Shown: positions 25,465-35,944, counted from the first letter of the stretch. The stretch is 64,000 bases of DNA from Pseudomonas sp. stari2 (GCF_040760005.1 NZ_CP099760.1:3653501-3717500); one strand, 5' to 3'. The notes: generated by a model not told the origin, from the sequence alone. Program-made: numbers and translations.

Positions 25465-28400
25465 GGCTGTTCTACCGGCTCCACGGCCGAAGGCGCACGG
25501 CCCCAGCGCCGACCGAGGCGGTCGAAGTACAGGTAGATCACCGGGGTGGTGAACAGCGTCAGCACCTGACTTACCAGCAAGCCGCCGACCATCACCAGAC
25601 CCAACGGCTGGCGCAATTCAGCGCCGGAACCAGTGGCCAGCATCAGCGGCACCGCACCGAACAGTGCTGCCAGCGTGGTCATCAGAATCGGCCGGAACCG
25701 CAACAGCGCCGCCTGATAGATCGCCTGCTCCGGCGCCATGCCCTGGGTGCGTTCAGCGTCGAGAGCGAAGTCGATCATCATGATCGCGTTCTTCTTCACG
25801 ATACCGATCAGCAGGATGATGCCGATGATCGCGATCATGCCCAGGTCATTGCCGCTGAGCAGCAACGCCAGCAAGGCGCCAACCGCCGCCGACGGCAAGG
25901 TCGACAGAATCGTGATTGGGTGGATGTAGCTCTCGTATAGCACGCCCAGCACGATGTACATGGTCACCACCGCCGCCAGGATCAGCAGCAAGGTGCTCGA
26001 CAGAGAAGCCTGGAACGCTTCGGCCGCGCCCTGGAACTGAGTCTGCACGCCAATCGGCATGCCAATGTCTTTCTGCACCTGCTCGATGATGTCCACCGCA
26101 TGACCCAGCGCCACGCCGTGGGCAAGGTTGAAGGACATCATCACCGCCGGGAACTGGCCGATGTGAGTGATCGCCAGTTGTGCCTGACGCTCCTCGACAT
26201 GGGCCAGGCTCGACAACCGCACCTGACCGCCATCGGTGGTCTTGACGTGAATCTGGTCCAGCGCCTGCGGGCCGATCTTCTCTCCTGCCTGAGCCTGCAA
26301 CACCACGCGATACTGGCTGGCCTGGGTGTAAATGGTCGAGATCTGCCGCTGGCCAAAGGCGTCATACAGCGCATCGGTGATATTTGCCACTGACACGCCA
26401 AGGCGCGAGGCCGCGTCACGGTCGATCACCAGGAACACCTGCAAACCCTTGTCCTGCAAATCGCTGGCGACGTCGGTCAGCTCCGGCCGCTGTGCCAGTG
26501 CTTCCACCAGACGCCCGCTCCACAGGGTGAGCAATTCGGAGTCCGGCGACGACATGCTGAACTGATACTGGGTGCGGCTGACGCGATCTTCGATGGTCAG
26601 GTCCTGCACCGGCTGCATGAACAGACGGATGCCTACCAGTTTGTCCAGTTGCGGTTGCAGGCGAGCAATCACTTCTGAGGCCGTCAGGTCGCGCTGACCG
26701 TGGGGTTTGAGGTTGATCAACAGCCGACCGCTGTTGAGCGTGGCGTTATCACCGTCAACGCCGATGTAGGACGACAGGCTCTCCACGGCCGGATCTTCCA
26801 GAATCACCTTGGCCAGCGCTTGCTGACGTTCACCCATTGCAGCAAAGGAAATTGACTGCGGCGCTTCGGAAATACCCTGGATCACCCCGGTGTCCTGCAC
26901 CGGGAAGAAACCCTTGGGCACCACCATATAAAGGAACACGGTCAGCGCCAGCGTACCGATGGCCACCAGCAGGGTCAGCGGCTGGTGCTTGAGCACCCAC
27001 TGCAACTTGCGCCCGTAGGCGGCGATCATCCAGTCGATAAACGCGCCGCTGGCGCGGTAGAAACGGCCCTGCTCATATTCCTCAGGCTCACGTTTGAGCA
27101 GACGCGCGCACATCATCGGTGTCAGGGTCAGCGAGACCACGAGAGAAATCAGGATCGCCACCGCCAGGGTAATGGCAAACTCGCGGAACAACCGCCCCAC
27201 TACGTCGGCCATGAACAGCAGCGGAATCAGTACCGCAATCAGCGACAGGGTCAGGGAAATCAGGGTGAAGCCGATCTGTTTCGCGCCCTTGAGCGCAGCC
27301 TGCATCGGGCTGTCGCCTTCCTCGATGAAGCGGGCGATGTTCTCCAGCATCACGATCGCATCGTCGACCACGAAACCGGTGGCGATGGTCAGCGCCATCA
27401 GCGTCAGGTTGTTGACCGAGAAGCCGGCCAGGTACATCACGCCAAACGTACCGATCAGCGACAGCGGCACCGCGACAGACGGAATGATGGTGGCACTGGC
27501 ACGACGCAGGAACAGGAACGTCACCATCACCACCAGCGCGATGGCGATCAGCAGCTCGTGCTGCACGTCGGTGACCGAGGCGCGGATGGTCTGGGTGCGG
27601 TCGGTCAGCACAGTGACTTCAAGGCCGGCCGGCAGGTTGTCGGTGATGCTCGGCAGCAGCGCCTTGATCCGGTCGACCACCTCGATCACGTTGGCGCCCG
27701 GTTGACGCTGAATATTCAGCAACACCGCCTGATTCTGGTTGGCCCACGCCGCCAGACGCTCGTTCTCGGCACCGTCGACGATCTGCGCGACATCCTTGAG
27801 CCGCAGCGGCGCGCCGTTCTTGTAGGCCAGGATCAGGTTCGCGTAGTCCTTGGGCGAGGTCAGCTGGTCGTTTGCATCGAGCATCGACACCCGAGTCGGC
27901 CCGTCGAAGTTGCCTTTGGGCTGGTTGACGTTGGACGCGCTGATCAGCGTGCGCACGTCCGACAGGTTCAGACCGTTGGCGGCGAGCGCCTCAGGGTTGA
28001 CCTTGATCCGCACCGCCTGACGCTGGCCGCCGGCGATGCTGACCATACCGACGCCGCTGATCTGGGCGATCTTCTGCGCCATGCGCGTGTCGACCAGATC
28101 GTTGAGTTTGGGCAGCAACATGGTTTTCGAAGTGATGGCCAGGGTCAGCACCGGGGTGTCCGCCGGGTTGACCTTGTTGTACACCGGCGGCGCCGGCAAG
28201 TCGGTCGGCAGCAGATTGGTCGCGGCGTTGATCGCGGCCTGCACCTGCTGTTCGGCGACGTCCATGTTGATGTCGAGGCTGAAACGCAGGGTCAGCACCG
28301 ACGCGCCGCCGGAACTGGTCGAAGCCATTTGCGTCAGGCCCGGCATCTGCCCGAACTGACGCTCAAGCGGTGCGGTGACGGCGCTGGTCATCACGTCCGG

Positions 28401-28565
28401 ACTCGCGCCCGGGTACAACGTCATGACCCGAATGGTCGGGTAATCGACCTGCGGCAAGGCCGAGACCGGCAACAGGCGATAGGCAATCAGGCCGGCCAGC
28501 ACGATGGCCAGCATGCTCAGCGTGGTGGCGACCGGACGGAGGATGAACAGACGCGAAATGTTCAT
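25461..28565 (-). CDS. muxB: RND multidrug efflux permease, MuxB/MdtB-like
   Basis: A 1034-residue RND permease, paralogous to the downstream muxC product. It begins [25 protein letters not shown], has [21 protein letters not shown] in helix 4 with the conserved Asp pair, and [21 protein letters not shown] in the second half. Length, helices and two periplasmic porter domains are complete. MdtB-type first permeases are thought to perform most proton translocation in the heterotrimer. ATG 28565 overlaps the muxA stop and its TGA overlaps the muxC start, each by 4 nt. It cannot be an AcrB homologue because AcrB-type operons carry only one permease. Confidence 0.93.
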   Translation of the reverse strand: MNISRLFILRPVATTLSMLAIVLAGLIAYRLLPVSALPQVDYPTIRVMTLYPGASPDVMTSAVTAPLERQFGQMPGLTQMASTSSGGASVLTLRFSLDINMDVAEQQVQAAINAATNLLPTDLPAPPVYNKVNPADTPVLTLAITSKTMLLPKLNDLVDTRMAQKIAQISGVGMVSIAGGQRQAVRIKVNPEALAANGLNLSDVRTLISASNVNQPKGNFDGPTRVSMLDANDQLTSPKDYANLILAYKNGAPLRLKDVAQIVDGAENERLAAWANQNQAVLLNIQRQPGANVIEVVDRIKALLPSITDNLPAGLEVTVLTDRTQTIRASVTDVQHELLIAIALVVMVTFLFLRRASATIIPSVAVPLSLIGTFGVMYLAGFSVNNLTLMALTIATGFVVDDAIVMLENIARFIEEGDSPMQAALKGAKQIGFTLISLTLSLIAVLIPLLFMADVVGRLFREFAITLAVAILISLVVSLTLTPMMCARLLKREPEEYEQGRFYRASGAFIDWMIAAYGRKLQWVLKHQPLTLLVAIGTLALTVFLYMVVPKGFFPVQDTGVIQGISEAPQSISFAAMGERQQALAKVILEDPAVESLSSYIGVDGDNATLNSGRLLINLKPHGQRDLTASEVIARLQPQLDKLVGIRLFMQPVQDLTIEDRVSRTQYQFSMSSPDSELLTLWSGRLVEALAQRPELTDVASDLQDKGLQVFLVIDRDAASRLGVSVANITDALYDAFGQRQISTIYTQASQYRVVLQAQAGEKIGPQALDQIHVKTTDGGQVRLSSLAHVEERQAQLAITHIGQFPAVMMSFNLAHGVALGHAVDIIEQVQKDIGMPIGVQTQFQGAAEAFQASLSSTLLLILAAVVTMYIVLGVLYESYIHPITILSTLPSAAVGALLALLLSGNDLGMIAIIGIILLIGIVKKNAIMMIDFALDAERTQGMAPEQAIYQAALLRFRPILMTTLAALFGAVPLMLATGSGAELRQPLGLVMVGGLLVSQVLTLFTTPVIYLYFDRLGRRWGRAPSAVEPVEQP

Positions 28566-29869
28566 GCGCCCTTCTTGGCCTTGTCGGTGACAGCGGCGTC
28601 AGGCGCGGTGGCAGCCGACTTGCCTTGCAGGTGTTCGGTCGGGGTCGTCGGCACGTCCTGGCTGTCATTGACCACTTCCACTTCGCTGCCTTCCTTCAGA
28701 CGGTCGGTGCCTTCCAGTACTACGCGGTCGCCGGCGGCCAGGCCTTCGGTGATCACAGTGTTGTTGCCGTCGCTGGCGCCGATTTTCAATTGGCGGATGG
28801 TAACTTTCTTGTCGCCGTCCAGCGCATAGACGAAGGTGCCGTTGGTGCCGAACTGGATCGCAGCCGACGGAGCGAGCACGACGCCCTTGAGAGTGTCGGC
28901 CAACAGGTGGACGTTGACGAACTGATTGGGGAACAGCGACTGATCGCGGTTTTCGTAGCGTGCCTTGAATTTCAGGGTCCCGGTGGTCACGTCGATCTGG
29001 TTGTCGAGGCTCTGCAGCACGCCGCTGGCCTGCAGTTTGGTGTCGCCACGGTCCCAGGCTTCGGCCGGCAGCTTGGCGCCGCTGTGGTAGCGGGCCAGTA
29101 CGGTTTCAAGGGTGTTTTCCGGCAGCGTGAAGACCACGCTGATCGGCTGGGTCTGGGTGATGACGGCGAGGAACGTGGTGTCGTTCGCGGTTACAAGGTT
29201 GCCGACGTCGAGCTGACGCAGACCGACGCGACCGGCAATCGGTGCGCGGATCTTGGTGAATTCGAGATTGAGCTTGGCGTCGTTGACCGCCGCCTGGTTG
29301 GTCTTCACGGTGCCGAGGAACTGGCCGACCTGTGCTTCGGCGGTGTCCAGGGTCTGCTTGGCGATGCTGTCCTCTTTATACAGACCGCGATAGCGCTCGA
29401 CATCGACCTGGGCGTTTTTCAGCTGTGCCTGGTTCTGCAGCAAGGTGCCTTCAGCCTGAAGCAAGGCGTTCTGGTACGGGCGCGGGTCGATCTCCGCCAG
29501 CAGGTCGCCGGCCTTGACCATCTGCCCTTCTTCGAAATAGATCTTCACCAGCTCGCCACTGACCCGGCTGCGCACGTTGATGGTGTTGAGCGCGGTCACG
29601 GTGCCCAGGGCCTTGTAGTACAGCGGGAAGTCACCGGTCACTGCCGGTGCCACGCGCACCGGGATCGGACCTGCCGCCCCGCCGAAGCCCGGACGCATCA
29701 TCCCCGAACGACCGGTATGACCGGCCGCGGCTTTCTCGCCGCCCTCCTTGTGGGTCGATCCGGCGGGCCAGAATTTCCAGCACAAGCCAGCGATGACCAG
29801 CAGGACAAGCAGGCTCAGCAGCCAGCGACGGGAGTTTCGGGAGGACGATTGCATGGAGTGATTAACCAT
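28562..29869 (-). CDS. muxA: RND efflux periplasmic adaptor, MuxA/MdtA-like
   Basis: A 435-residue membrane-fusion protein. An N-terminal anchor ([21 protein letters not shown]) is followed by a Gly-rich linker, the first half of the lipoyl domain ([36 protein letters not shown]), an alpha-hairpin ([31 protein letters not shown]), the second lipoyl half ([23 protein letters not shown]), beta-barrel and membrane-proximal domains. It bridges MuxBC to OpmB. First gene of the operon. ATG 29869 is used; ATG 29854 would give a protein five residues shorter, and neither has a strong Shine-Dalgarno. The ~200-nt region upstream, before tpx, should hold the operon promoter, but no clear sigma-70 boxes or operator were recognised. 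Confidence 0.93.
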   Translation of the reverse strand: MVNHSMQSSSRNSRRWLLSLLVLLVIAGLCWKFWPAGSTHKEGGEKAAAGHTGRSGMMRPGFGGAAGPIPVRVAPAVTGDFPLYYKALGTVTALNTINVRSRVSGELVKIYFEEGQMVKAGDLLAEIDPRPYQNALLQAEGTLLQNQAQLKNAQVDVERYRGLYKEDSIAKQTLDTAEAQVGQFLGTVKTNQAAVNDAKLNLEFTKIRAPIAGRVGLRQLDVGNLVTANDTTFLAVITQTQPISVVFTLPENTLETVLARYHSGAKLPAEAWDRGDTKLQASGVLQSLDNQIDVTTGTLKFKARYENRDQSLFPNQFVNVHLLADTLKGVVLAPSAAIQFGTNGTFVYALDGDKKVTIRQLKIGASDGNNTVITEGLAAGDRVVLEGTDRLKEGSEVEVVNDSQDVPTTPTEHLQGKSAATAPDAAVTDKAKKGA

Positions 29870-30002
29870 TGGGCGCGTGGGCTTCTTTTACGGGAGGCTG
29901 AACGATAAGCACTGGTGGGGGTAAAGCAAAGCAGCTTTACCGGCAATTTACCTTCAACTTACGTTTCAAGGTGTGAGCCAAAACACTGATACACAAATGA
30001 AA

Positions 30003-30061
30003 ACGGCCTGGACAGGGCCAGGCCGTTAACAATTGTAAATGCGCTGATTTCAGCGCATTTA
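30003..30061 (-). terminator. tandem hairpins downstream of tpx
   Basis: Two perfect stems: AAATGCGCTGA/TCAGCGCATTT (30038-30048, 30051-30061) and AACGGCCTGG/CCAGGCCGTT (30003-30012, 30019-30028). On the minus strand the second is followed by TTCATTTG. They lie directly after the tpx stop and should terminate it. Confidence 0.65.
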
Positions 30062-30072
30062 CTTGAGACCGC

Positions 30073-30573
30073 TTACTTCAATACAGCGAGGGCCGCATCG
30101 TAGTTCGGTTCTTCAGCGATTTCCTTGACCAGTTCGCTGTGCAGCACGTTGTCGTTTTCGTCCAGCACGACTACCGCACGGGCGGTCAGGCCTTTCAGCG
30201 GGCCGTCAGCGATGGCCACGCCGTAGTTCTGAATGAATTCGGCGCCACGCAAGGTCGACAGGTTCTGTACGTTTTCCAGGCCTTCGGCGCCGCAGAAACG
30301 AGCTTGGGCGAATGGCAGGTCAGCCGAGATGCACAGCACCACGGTGTTGGCCAGTTCGTTGGCCTGAGCGTTGAACTTGCGCACGGACGTGGCGCAGGTC
30401 GGGGTGTCGACGCTTGGGAAGATGTTCAGCACTTTGCGCTTGCCGGCGAAGTCTTTCAGGGTGACGTCGGACAGATTGCCGGCTACCAGGGAAAAGGCTG
30501 GCGCCTTGGAACCGGCTTGTGGCAGTTGGCCGTTGACTTGAACCGGGTTGCCTTTGAGCGTGACTTGAGCCAT
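30073..30573 (-). CDS. tpx: thiol peroxidase Tpx
   Basis: A 166-residue atypical 2-Cys peroxiredoxin that reduces hydrogen peroxide and organic, especially fatty-acid, hydroperoxides, using thioredoxin. [21 protein letters not shown] near residues 50-70 has the TxxC peroxidatic Cys and its Arg environment, and [15 protein letters not shown] near 90 has the resolving Cys. Both are intact. The chosen start ATG 30573 ([11 protein letters not shown], the standard N terminus) has AAGGA 10 nt upstream; the frame is open for 19 more codons without support. Cytoplasmic, monocistronic, followed by two hairpins. No OxyR-type site was recognised. Confidence 0.96.
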   Translation of the reverse strand: MAQVTLKGNPVQVNGQLPQAGSKAPAFSLVAGNLSDVTLKDFAGKRKVLNIFPSVDTPTCATSVRKFNAQANELANTVVLCISADLPFAQARFCGAEGLENVQNLSTLRGAEFIQNYGVAIADGPLKGLTARAVVVLDENDNVLHSELVKEIAEEPNYDAALAVLK

Positions 30574-30705
30574 GAACGGAGTCCTTCTTAACGTTGTTGG
30601 GAAAGCATGCAAGAGGCGGAAGTTAACCACGAAATTGTCCGACGACCTATGCCTGAACTGAAATTGTCATGTGCCACCTCGCAGGATTGGATACAACCTT
30701 GAACA

Positions 30706-31149
30706 TTACCCAAGCAATTGCAGCATGTTGCGATGGCGGGCCTCGAATATTCGCCGCATGTAACCGTTCACCAGCAATCGCTCGCTGAACGCCCCGCCAA
30801 TCGCCGAATACGTCACGCGGTCGGTGTACAGCGTACCGCCTTCACCCGCGCCCACCCGATGTTCATGACGAAAGGCACGCAGCGGCCCCTTGAGCATTTC
30901 GTCAACAAAATGGGTGTCGCTGACTTCGCGGATCGTCACCGTCCAGTTCGACGGGATCAGATTGAACATCCAGTGCCGGAAACGAAATTGCCGCCCAGCT
31001 TCGATACGCAGATTGTCCAGGTCGATATCCCCCAGCGGCGTGACGTGTTCGGGAAAGATCTTCGGGAAATTGACGCCTTCCAGGCAGAAGTCGAGTACCT
31101 CGCTCGGAGTGCGGTCGGGGATCAGGGTCGTGAGTTCCAGTGTGGGCAT
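30706..31149 (-). CDS. SRPBCC/START-like domain protein
   Basis: A 147-residue protein of the START/Bet v 1-like superfamily. It begins MPTLELTTLIPDRTPSEVLDFCL, a typical first strand and helix for coenzyme Q-binding or polyketide cyclase-like SRPBCC proteins, contains FRHWMFNLIPSNWTVTIREV and FVDEMLKGPLRAFRHEHRV as central strands of the open barrel, and ends with the long C-terminal helix LLVNGYMRRIFEARHRNMLQLLG. The ligand is unknown. The frame stays open far upstream over the divergent YciI-family gene, but that extension is antisense sequence; ATG 31149 is the first codon compatible with the family. It is divergent from the YciI gene, 132 nt apart. Confidence 0.7.
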   Translation of the reverse strand: MPTLELTTLIPDRTPSEVLDFCLEGVNFPKIFPEHVTPLGDIDLDNLRIEAGRQFRFRHWMFNLIPSNWTVTIREVSDTHFVDEMLKGPLRAFRHEHRVGAGEGGTLYTDRVTYSAIGGAFSERLLVNGYMRRIFEARHRNMLQLLG

Positions 31150-31281
31150 GGCGGACACATTCCGTATGAAGGCGATGCTTGTTAAAACGCGAGTCTGCAT
31201 CTTTTCTTTAACAACCTGTCGATTCCAGCCCCCGCCATTCGACAAAGCATTGAATCCCTCACTTTCCAGCGGAGAAACACC

Positions 31282-31707
31282 ATGCGCTTCATGATCATTG
31301 TCAAAGCCAGCCAGGATTCCGAAGCCGGCGTGATGCCCAGCGAACAGTTGCTGACCGATATGGGCAACTACAACGAAGAACTGTCCAAGGCCGGCATCCT
31401 GGTGTCCGCCGATGGCCTGCACCCGAGCAGCAAAGGCGCCCGGGTACGCTTCAGCGGCGAAAAACGCAGCGTGATCGACGGCCCGTTCGCCGAAACCAAG
31501 GAGCTGATCGCCGGTTACTGGATCTGGGATGTGAAATCGAAGGAGGAAGCCATCGAGTGGGTCAAGCGCTGCCCCAATCCAATGCCGGGCACCGAGGCCG
31601 AAATCGAGATTCGCCAGATATTCTGCCCGGAAGACTTTGGTGCCGAGTTCACCCCGGAGCTGCGCGAACAGGAAGAACGGATTCGCGAACAGGCCAAAAA
31701 GCACTGA
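31282..31707 (+). CDS. YciI/DGPF-domain family protein
   Basis: A 141-residue protein of the YCII-related family (COG3795). MRFMIIVKASQDSEAG, GLHPSSKGARVRF and VIDGPFAETKELIAGYWIWDVKSKEEAIEWVKRCP show the family pattern, including the DGPF motif and its conserved His/Asp region. Relatives are small dimeric ferredoxin-like proteins, often encoded beside ECF sigma factors; no sigma factor is next to this copy. The biochemical role is unresolved and should not be taken as a proven dehydrogenase. The start ATG 31282 follows CGGAGAAACACC. It ends before a hairpin at 31722. Confidence 0.85.
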   Translation: MRFMIIVKASQDSEAGVMPSEQLLTDMGNYNEELSKAGILVSADGLHPSSKGARVRFSGEKRSVIDGPFAETKELIAGYWIWDVKSKEEAIEWVKRCPNPMPGTEAEIEIRQIFCPEDFGAEFTPELREQEERIREQAKKH

Positions 31708-31721
31708 CTCCCGCGTAGACA

Positions 31722-31757
31722 CTCCAGTCCCCACGGTTCATACCGTTGGGACTGGAG
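31722..31757. terminator. long hairpin between convergent genes
   Basis: CTCCAGTCCC-C-ACGG (31722-31736) pairs with CCGT-T-GGGACTGGAG (31743-31757): 14 pairs with one internal mismatch and a 6-nt loop. It separates the YciI-family gene from the convergent DUF3313 lipoprotein gene and can act in either direction. Confidence 0.6.
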
Positions 31758-31774
31758 CGTTGCTCAGCCTCGCG

Positions 31775-32446
31775 TCACTTGGCCTTCATCTTTAGATACG
31801 ACTGGTGCATGTCCGACGCCCAGCCATCAATTACGGCTTTCACGTCATCGGCCTTCATTACCTGAGAATCGTTTTCCAGAGGTTTCCCAGTACCCTTGCG
31901 CACGACCTGCGCCACCACCTTATTGTTGCCGCCATCGATGAACACCGCTTCGGTGGCCAGGGTGGTTTCCTGATCGCGGCTGCCGCTGGCGGTCGTGACC
32001 GCTGCCGCCACCAAGGCGATCGGGATCACTTCATAGGCATGCAGGCCCTCGGTCTTGCTGCTGACGGCGGTGATGGCCGCGCGCACAACGATCACGCCCG
32101 GGCCGGGCCCGGTGGCCAACGGCAGAGACTTGCCCACTTCACGCTTGAGCGCCTGGTCATAGTAAGCCGTGATGCCGTTGAGGGTCTGCTGCGGAATTTT
32201 CATGGTTGGCTGAGGCTTGGGATAGAGCTGGGTCGGTTCGATATACACGCTGGTGAACTTGTTGATATCGAGCTTGGGATCGACCCAGCGCATCACCACG
32301 GCACCGGAGGGTGATTTAGCCTCCTTGAGTTGGCTGTAATCCTTGAGGAAGCCCGAATACTCATCCGGAGCGACGGTGTTGCTGGAGCAACCCACCACGC
32401 CAAGCGTGGCAATGCACAGGGTGCTCATCATTAGGGCTAGCTTCAT
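31775..32446 (-). CDS. DUF3313 family lipoprotein
   Basis: A 223-residue lipoprotein. The signal MKLALMMSTLCIATLGVVGC ends in a lipobox with the acylated Cys at 20, followed by SSN, compatible with outer-membrane sorting. The body (DEYSGFLKDYSQLKE, VMRWVDPKLDINKFTSVYIEPTQLYP, IPQQTLNGITAYYDQALKREV) resembles the DUF3313 family, whose members are periplasm-facing and of unknown function. The start ATG 32446 has CAGGAG upstream in TGACAGGAGTTACAGC. It stands alone, with about 210 nt of apparently empty sequence to the next gene. Confidence 0.75.
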   Translation of the reverse strand: MKLALMMSTLCIATLGVVGCSSNTVAPDEYSGFLKDYSQLKEAKSPSGAVVMRWVDPKLDINKFTSVYIEPTQLYPKPQPTMKIPQQTLNGITAYYDQALKREVGKSLPLATGPGPGVIVVRAAITAVSSKTEGLHAYEVIPIALVAAAVTTASGSRDQETTLATEAVFIDGGNNKVVAQVVRKGTGKPLENDSQVMKADDVKAVIDGWASDMHQSYLKMKAK

Positions 32447-32656
32447 GCTGTAACTCCTGTCAGAAGACCTGATTTATTGCATCGGGGGAGTTACAGGTAT
32501 AGCTAAAACCATAGGCTTTGCGCTTGCCGGACAAGATATTCATGCCATCACGCAGAGTAACCCCGTGGAGGTCGGTACAGGGTTTGTGGCAGGGGTGACG
32601 GGAAATGCATCCCGCCGCCCTGCCGGAGATGCGGCAGAACCCGATTCAGATCAGAT

Positions 32657-33631
32657 TCACCAAGTCGACGTCTCCCCGCTCCGCAACGCCATCTCCCGCC
32701 GACTGTGAAGCCGCATCGCCTTGATCAGCGACACCGTGCCCACCAGCAACAACGCCGCGCCAAACAGGAAGTCGATGTTGTACAGCTGGAAATCCTGCAC
32801 CGGCCCCACCAGCACCGTGCGCACCACGCCGATCCCCACCAGCGTGGCGAGGAAGTCGATCCCCGGCTCATCACGGTAGAACACCAACAGCAAAGGCAGG
32901 CACAGCACCAGCAGCATCAACAACACCACAACCTTGAACGCGCCTTTGCGCTCGACACTGAAGGCGCATTCGTGGTGGCCGTAGGCTTTGTAGTCCTCGT
33001 CGCGAGCCATCACGTTTTTCTCGTTGATGTAGTCGGCGCGGTTGTACTTCTGGATGGGCGTGAAGGTGTTGGACATCTCCATCAGTGTGGTGATGTTCTT
33101 GAAGCGCAGGTCAACGCGTTCGTTGCCCTTGAGGTAGTACAGGACTGGCTTGTAGCCGTAGCGATAAGTATCGAAAGGAAACTCGGTGACCCGCCCCTGA
33201 ACGCCGATCGGGCGCGATTCGAGTTGGGCGAACGCACTCTTGTCGGTCGAGGCTAGGTTGCGACTCAGCGGCAGGACTTTCACTTGCTCAAGGAAGATCG
33301 GCGTGGCGCCGTAAGTCCACTGCAACGGTTCCAGGCGCAGACGCAGTTCGTTGCGGCCCAGGTCATAGCGGTTGAAGGTGCGTTCGGACACCACCACCGC
33401 ACCGCTGAGCATGAACTCACCGCGCAGGTTGTTGGTGATGCGCAAGGTCAACTGATCCTTGCCCAGCAGCGCCGCATCCGAGGATGGCGGCGTACCGCAC
33501 CACGCGGTGCTTTCGCCGACACCGCCGAGCTGACCGCCGCGGCTTTCGTTGAATACGTAGATGTAACCGGCCCACAGCGTCAGCATCAAAAGCAACGCGG
33601 TGAGGCCCAGAATCTTTTTGCCCGGACCCAC
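32657..33631 (-). CDS. uncharacterised inner-membrane protein, possibly DUF4436-like
   Basis: A 324-residue protein I do not recognise with certainty. It has one N-terminal helix (ILGLTALLLMLTLWAGYIYVF), a periplasmic region of about 200 residues with two predicted Cys and the motif TEFPFDTYRYGYKPVLYYLKG, then three or four closely spaced C-terminal helices (VVVLLMLLVLCLPLLLVF, FLATLVGIGVVRTVLVG, IDFLFGAALLLVGTVSLIKAM). The topology and the FPFDxY motif recall DUF4436 proteins, but this is a weak memory match. The start is ATG 33631. It is the only gene between the DUF3313 lipoprotein and the DUF934 gene and has its own ~130-nt upstream gap, so it is probably monocistronic. Confidence 0.6.
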   Translation of the reverse strand: MGPGKKILGLTALLLMLTLWAGYIYVFNESRGGQLGGVGESTAWCGTPPSSDAALLGKDQLTLRITNNLRGEFMLSGAVVVSERTFNRYDLGRNELRLRLEPLQWTYGATPIFLEQVKVLPLSRNLASTDKSAFAQLESRPIGVQGRVTEFPFDTYRYGYKPVLYYLKGNERVDLRFKNITTLMEMSNTFTPIQKYNRADYINEKNVMARDEDYKAYGHHECAFSVERKGAFKVVVLLMLLVLCLPLLLVFYRDEPGIDFLATLVGIGVVRTVLVGPVQDFQLYNIDFLFGAALLLVGTVSLIKAMRLHSRREMALRSGETSTW

Positions 33632-33716
33632 TGATCAGACTCCCTTCTTCGTTCCGTCGTCCAGCCGAAAACCCGCTGGCGACGGGGACTCTACCAAAAG
33701 GCCAGCATCGACCCAA

Positions 33717-33740
33717 GGAAAAATCCCCGATTCATCAGGG
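33717..33740 (-). terminator. intrinsic terminator after the DUF934 gene
   Basis: Read on the minus strand, CCCTGATGAATCGGGG forms a short G/C stem (33725-33740 on plus) followed by ATTTTTCC. It lies about 20 nt past the DUF934 stop and fits an intrinsic terminator for the reductase operon. Confidence 0.55.
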
Positions 33741-33760
33741 TTCTAGGGGTTTCCCCTGCA

Positions 33761-34240
33761 TCACCTGCGCCGAAACAACGGCCGCGGCTCGATCACCGAG
33801 CGCCCGTACAACACGCTCATCCCCGCCAGCCCCTTGAGCGCATCCTCGACGGATTTGTCCTCGCGCACGGCAAAGCTGTCGAAACCGCACTGGCGCATGT
33901 GGCTGAGTTGGTCGCGCAGCACATCGCCAATCGCCCGCAACTCGCCTTTCCAACCAAAACGGCTGCGCAACAGATAGGCCTGGCTGTAGGCGCGACCGTC
34001 GCGAAAGCTCGGGAAGTCGAGGGCGATCAATGGCAGCGAAGTCAGCCATGGCAGCAGGCTTTCGACGCCGTCGTCCGGGCCCAGCCAGACGGCATGGGTC
34101 GAGGGCGATTCGAGCCAGTGAGCCAGCGGCAGAATCAACATCCCGGCGCCGGGCTCTGTTTCAGGGGAGCGAATCAGCGTCCACGGATCATCGAGCACGA
34201 TTCGCGCCCCGCTCTCCTCCATCCGCAGCAGATTGTTCAT
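33761..34240 (-). CDS. DUF934 protein, sulfite/nitrite reductase partner
   Basis: A 159-residue soluble protein. LLPWLTSLPLIALDFPSFRDGRAYSQAYLLRSRFGWKGELRAIGDVLRDQLSHMRQCGFDSFAV is the DUF934 core, which in proteobacteria is almost always encoded directly after a siroheme-dependent sulfite reductase. Its role is unknown; a reductase-associated or electron-supply role is inferred only from linkage. ATG 34240 overlaps the reductase stop by 4 nt (34237-34240), so the two are translationally coupled. In P. aeruginosa such a pair is found both at cysI and in the PA4129-PA4130 module beside an orphan ccoN, as here. Confidence 0.88.
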   Translation of the reverse strand: MNNLLRMEESGARIVLDDPWTLIRSPETEPGAGMLILPLAHWLESPSTHAVWLGPDDGVESLLPWLTSLPLIALDFPSFRDGRAYSQAYLLRSRFGWKGELRAIGDVLRDQLSHMRQCGFDSFAVREDKSVEDALKGLAGMSVLYGRSVIEPRPLFRRR

Positions 34241-35910
34241 GCCGGCAGCTCCAGCGCTTTCGGGTAGACCCGTTCCTTGAACGGCTCCAGTCCGATGCGC
34301 GCCACGGTATCGACGAACAACTCTTCGGCCTCGCGATAACGCACGAAGGTGCCGATGATCCGCTCGATCACCTGCGGCACTTCGGCGGCGCTGAACGACG
34401 GGCCGATGACTTTGCCCAGCGCGCTGATCTTGCCCTGTGCCCCGCCGAGGGTGATCTGGTACCACTCGCTGCCGTTTTTATCGACACCGAGAATCCCGAT
34501 GTTGCCGATGTGGTGGTGGCCGCAGGCATTCATGCAGCCAGAGATATTCAGGCTGATGTCGCCGAGGTCGTGCAGGTAATCGAGGTTGTCGAAACGCGCC
34601 TGAATCGCCTGGGCAATCGGGATCGATTTGGCGTTGGCCAGCGCACAGAAATCACCGCCGGGGCAGGCAATGATGTCGGTCAGCAGGCCGACGTTGGCAG
34701 CGCCCAGCCCCTGCTCTTTCGCCAATTGCCATAGCGTATACAGCTCGGATTTGGGCACATCCGGCAGGACGATGTTCTGCTCGTGGGCGATGCGTATTTC
34801 GCCAAAACCGAAGCGCTCGGACCAGTCGGCCACGGCCAGCATCTGCAAACCGGTCACATCCCCCGGTGGCGAAGCCAGGCCCGGTTTGGTCGACAGCACC
34901 ACGCTGGTGTAGCCCGGCACCTTGTGCGGCTGCACGTTGCGCGCGACCCAGCGCGCGAACGCCGCGTTCTCCGCCAGGTGCGTGCCGAAATCCAGATCCG
35001 TATCCGCCAGCGTGCGATAGCTCGGCGGCACAAAAGCACTGGCGACTCGCTGGTATTCATCCTCGGTCAACTGCGCCGGGCCGTCCTTGAGGTGTTGCCA
35101 TTCCTCCTCGACTTCCTTGGCGAACGCCTCGATGCCCAGCGCCTTGACCAGAATCTTGATCCGCGCCTTGTACTTGTTGTCGCGCCGGCCGTGGCGGTTG
35201 TAGACCCGCAACACCGCCTCGACATAGGACAGCAAATGCTGCCACGGCAGACCGTCGCGGATCTGCAGACCAAGGATCGGCGTGCGCCCCAGACCTCCGC
35301 CGACGATCACCCGCAGCAGCATCTGGCCGTCACGGCCGGGGTAAAGGTAGAGGCCGATGTCGTGCATCATGATCGCCGCGCGATCCTGCTTCGCCGAGCA
35401 GATGGCGATCTTGAACTTGCGCGGCAGGAACAGGAATTCCGGGTTGATCGTCGACCATTGCCGCAGGATCTCAGCCAGCGGACGCGGGTCAATCAACTCG
35501 TCCGCCGCCACCCCGGCGAAGGCTTCGGTGGTGATGTTGCGCACGCAGTTGCCCGAGGTCTGGATCGCATGCATGTTGACCTGCGCCAGGCGTTCGAGGA
35601 TGTCCGGCACCTCGTGCAGCTCGATCCAGTTGAACTGCATGTTCTGGCGGGTGGTGAAGTGGCCGTAGCCACGGTCGTAATCACTGGCAATGCTCGCCAA
35701 TGTGCGCATCTGTTCGGCGCTCAGCGTGCCGTAGGGAATCGCCACCCGCAGCATGTAGGCGTGCTTTTGCATGTACAGGCCGTTCTGCAGGCGCAGCGGC
35801 AGGAATTCTTCTTCGCTCAACTCCCCGGCCATGAAGCGCTCGACCTGATCGCGAAACTGCGCAACGCGCTCGAACACCAGCGCCCGGTCGTAATCGTCGT
35901 ATTGATACAT
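34237..35910 (-). CDS. siroheme nitrite/sulfite reductase
   Basis: A 557-residue hemoprotein with two ferredoxin-like reductase half-repeats and siroheme/4Fe-4S domains. HFTTRQNMQFNWIELHEVPDILERLAQVNMHAIQTSGNCVRNI near 84-126 is the substrate/siroheme region with conserved Arg, and Cys416, Cys422, Cys459 and Cys463 in CPGGDFC and ISGCMNACGHHH form the cluster site. It catalyses a six-electron reduction, of sulfite in CysI proteins or of nitrite in some relatives. Its position, divergent from an orphan ccoN and followed by a DUF934 gene, matches the P. aeruginosa gene PA4130 rather than the housekeeping cysI. The start is ATG 35910. The shared 323-nt divergent region carries a 30-bp perfect palindrome. 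Confidence 0.9.
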   Translation of the reverse strand: MYQYDDYDRALVFERVAQFRDQVERFMAGELSEEEFLPLRLQNGLYMQKHAYMLRVAIPYGTLSAEQMRTLASIASDYDRGYGHFTTRQNMQFNWIELHEVPDILERLAQVNMHAIQTSGNCVRNITTEAFAGVAADELIDPRPLAEILRQWSTINPEFLFLPRKFKIAICSAKQDRAAIMMHDIGLYLYPGRDGQMLLRVIVGGGLGRTPILGLQIRDGLPWQHLLSYVEAVLRVYNRHGRRDNKYKARIKILVKALGIEAFAKEVEEEWQHLKDGPAQLTEDEYQRVASAFVPPSYRTLADTDLDFGTHLAENAAFARWVARNVQPHKVPGYTSVVLSTKPGLASPPGDVTGLQMLAVADWSERFGFGEIRIAHEQNIVLPDVPKSELYTLWQLAKEQGLGAANVGLLTDIIACPGGDFCALANAKSIPIAQAIQARFDNLDYLHDLGDISLNISGCMNACGHHHIGNIGILGVDKNGSEWYQITLGGAQGKISALGKVIGPSFSAAEVPQVIERIIGTFVRYREAEELFVDTVARIGLEPFKERVYPKALELPA

Positions 35911-35944
35911 GCAGCGGCTACCTCATCAGAACTTCAGCACACTC

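Noticed and set aside
22357..28565. Recent tandem duplication giving two RND genes
   Set aside because: The two permeases are divergent and correspond to the known heteromeric MuxB/MuxC (MdtB/MdtC) pair, not a recent copy.
31150..31734. Upstream extension of the SRPBCC frame
   Set aside because: It is antisense to the YciI-family gene and unlike any START-like N terminus.
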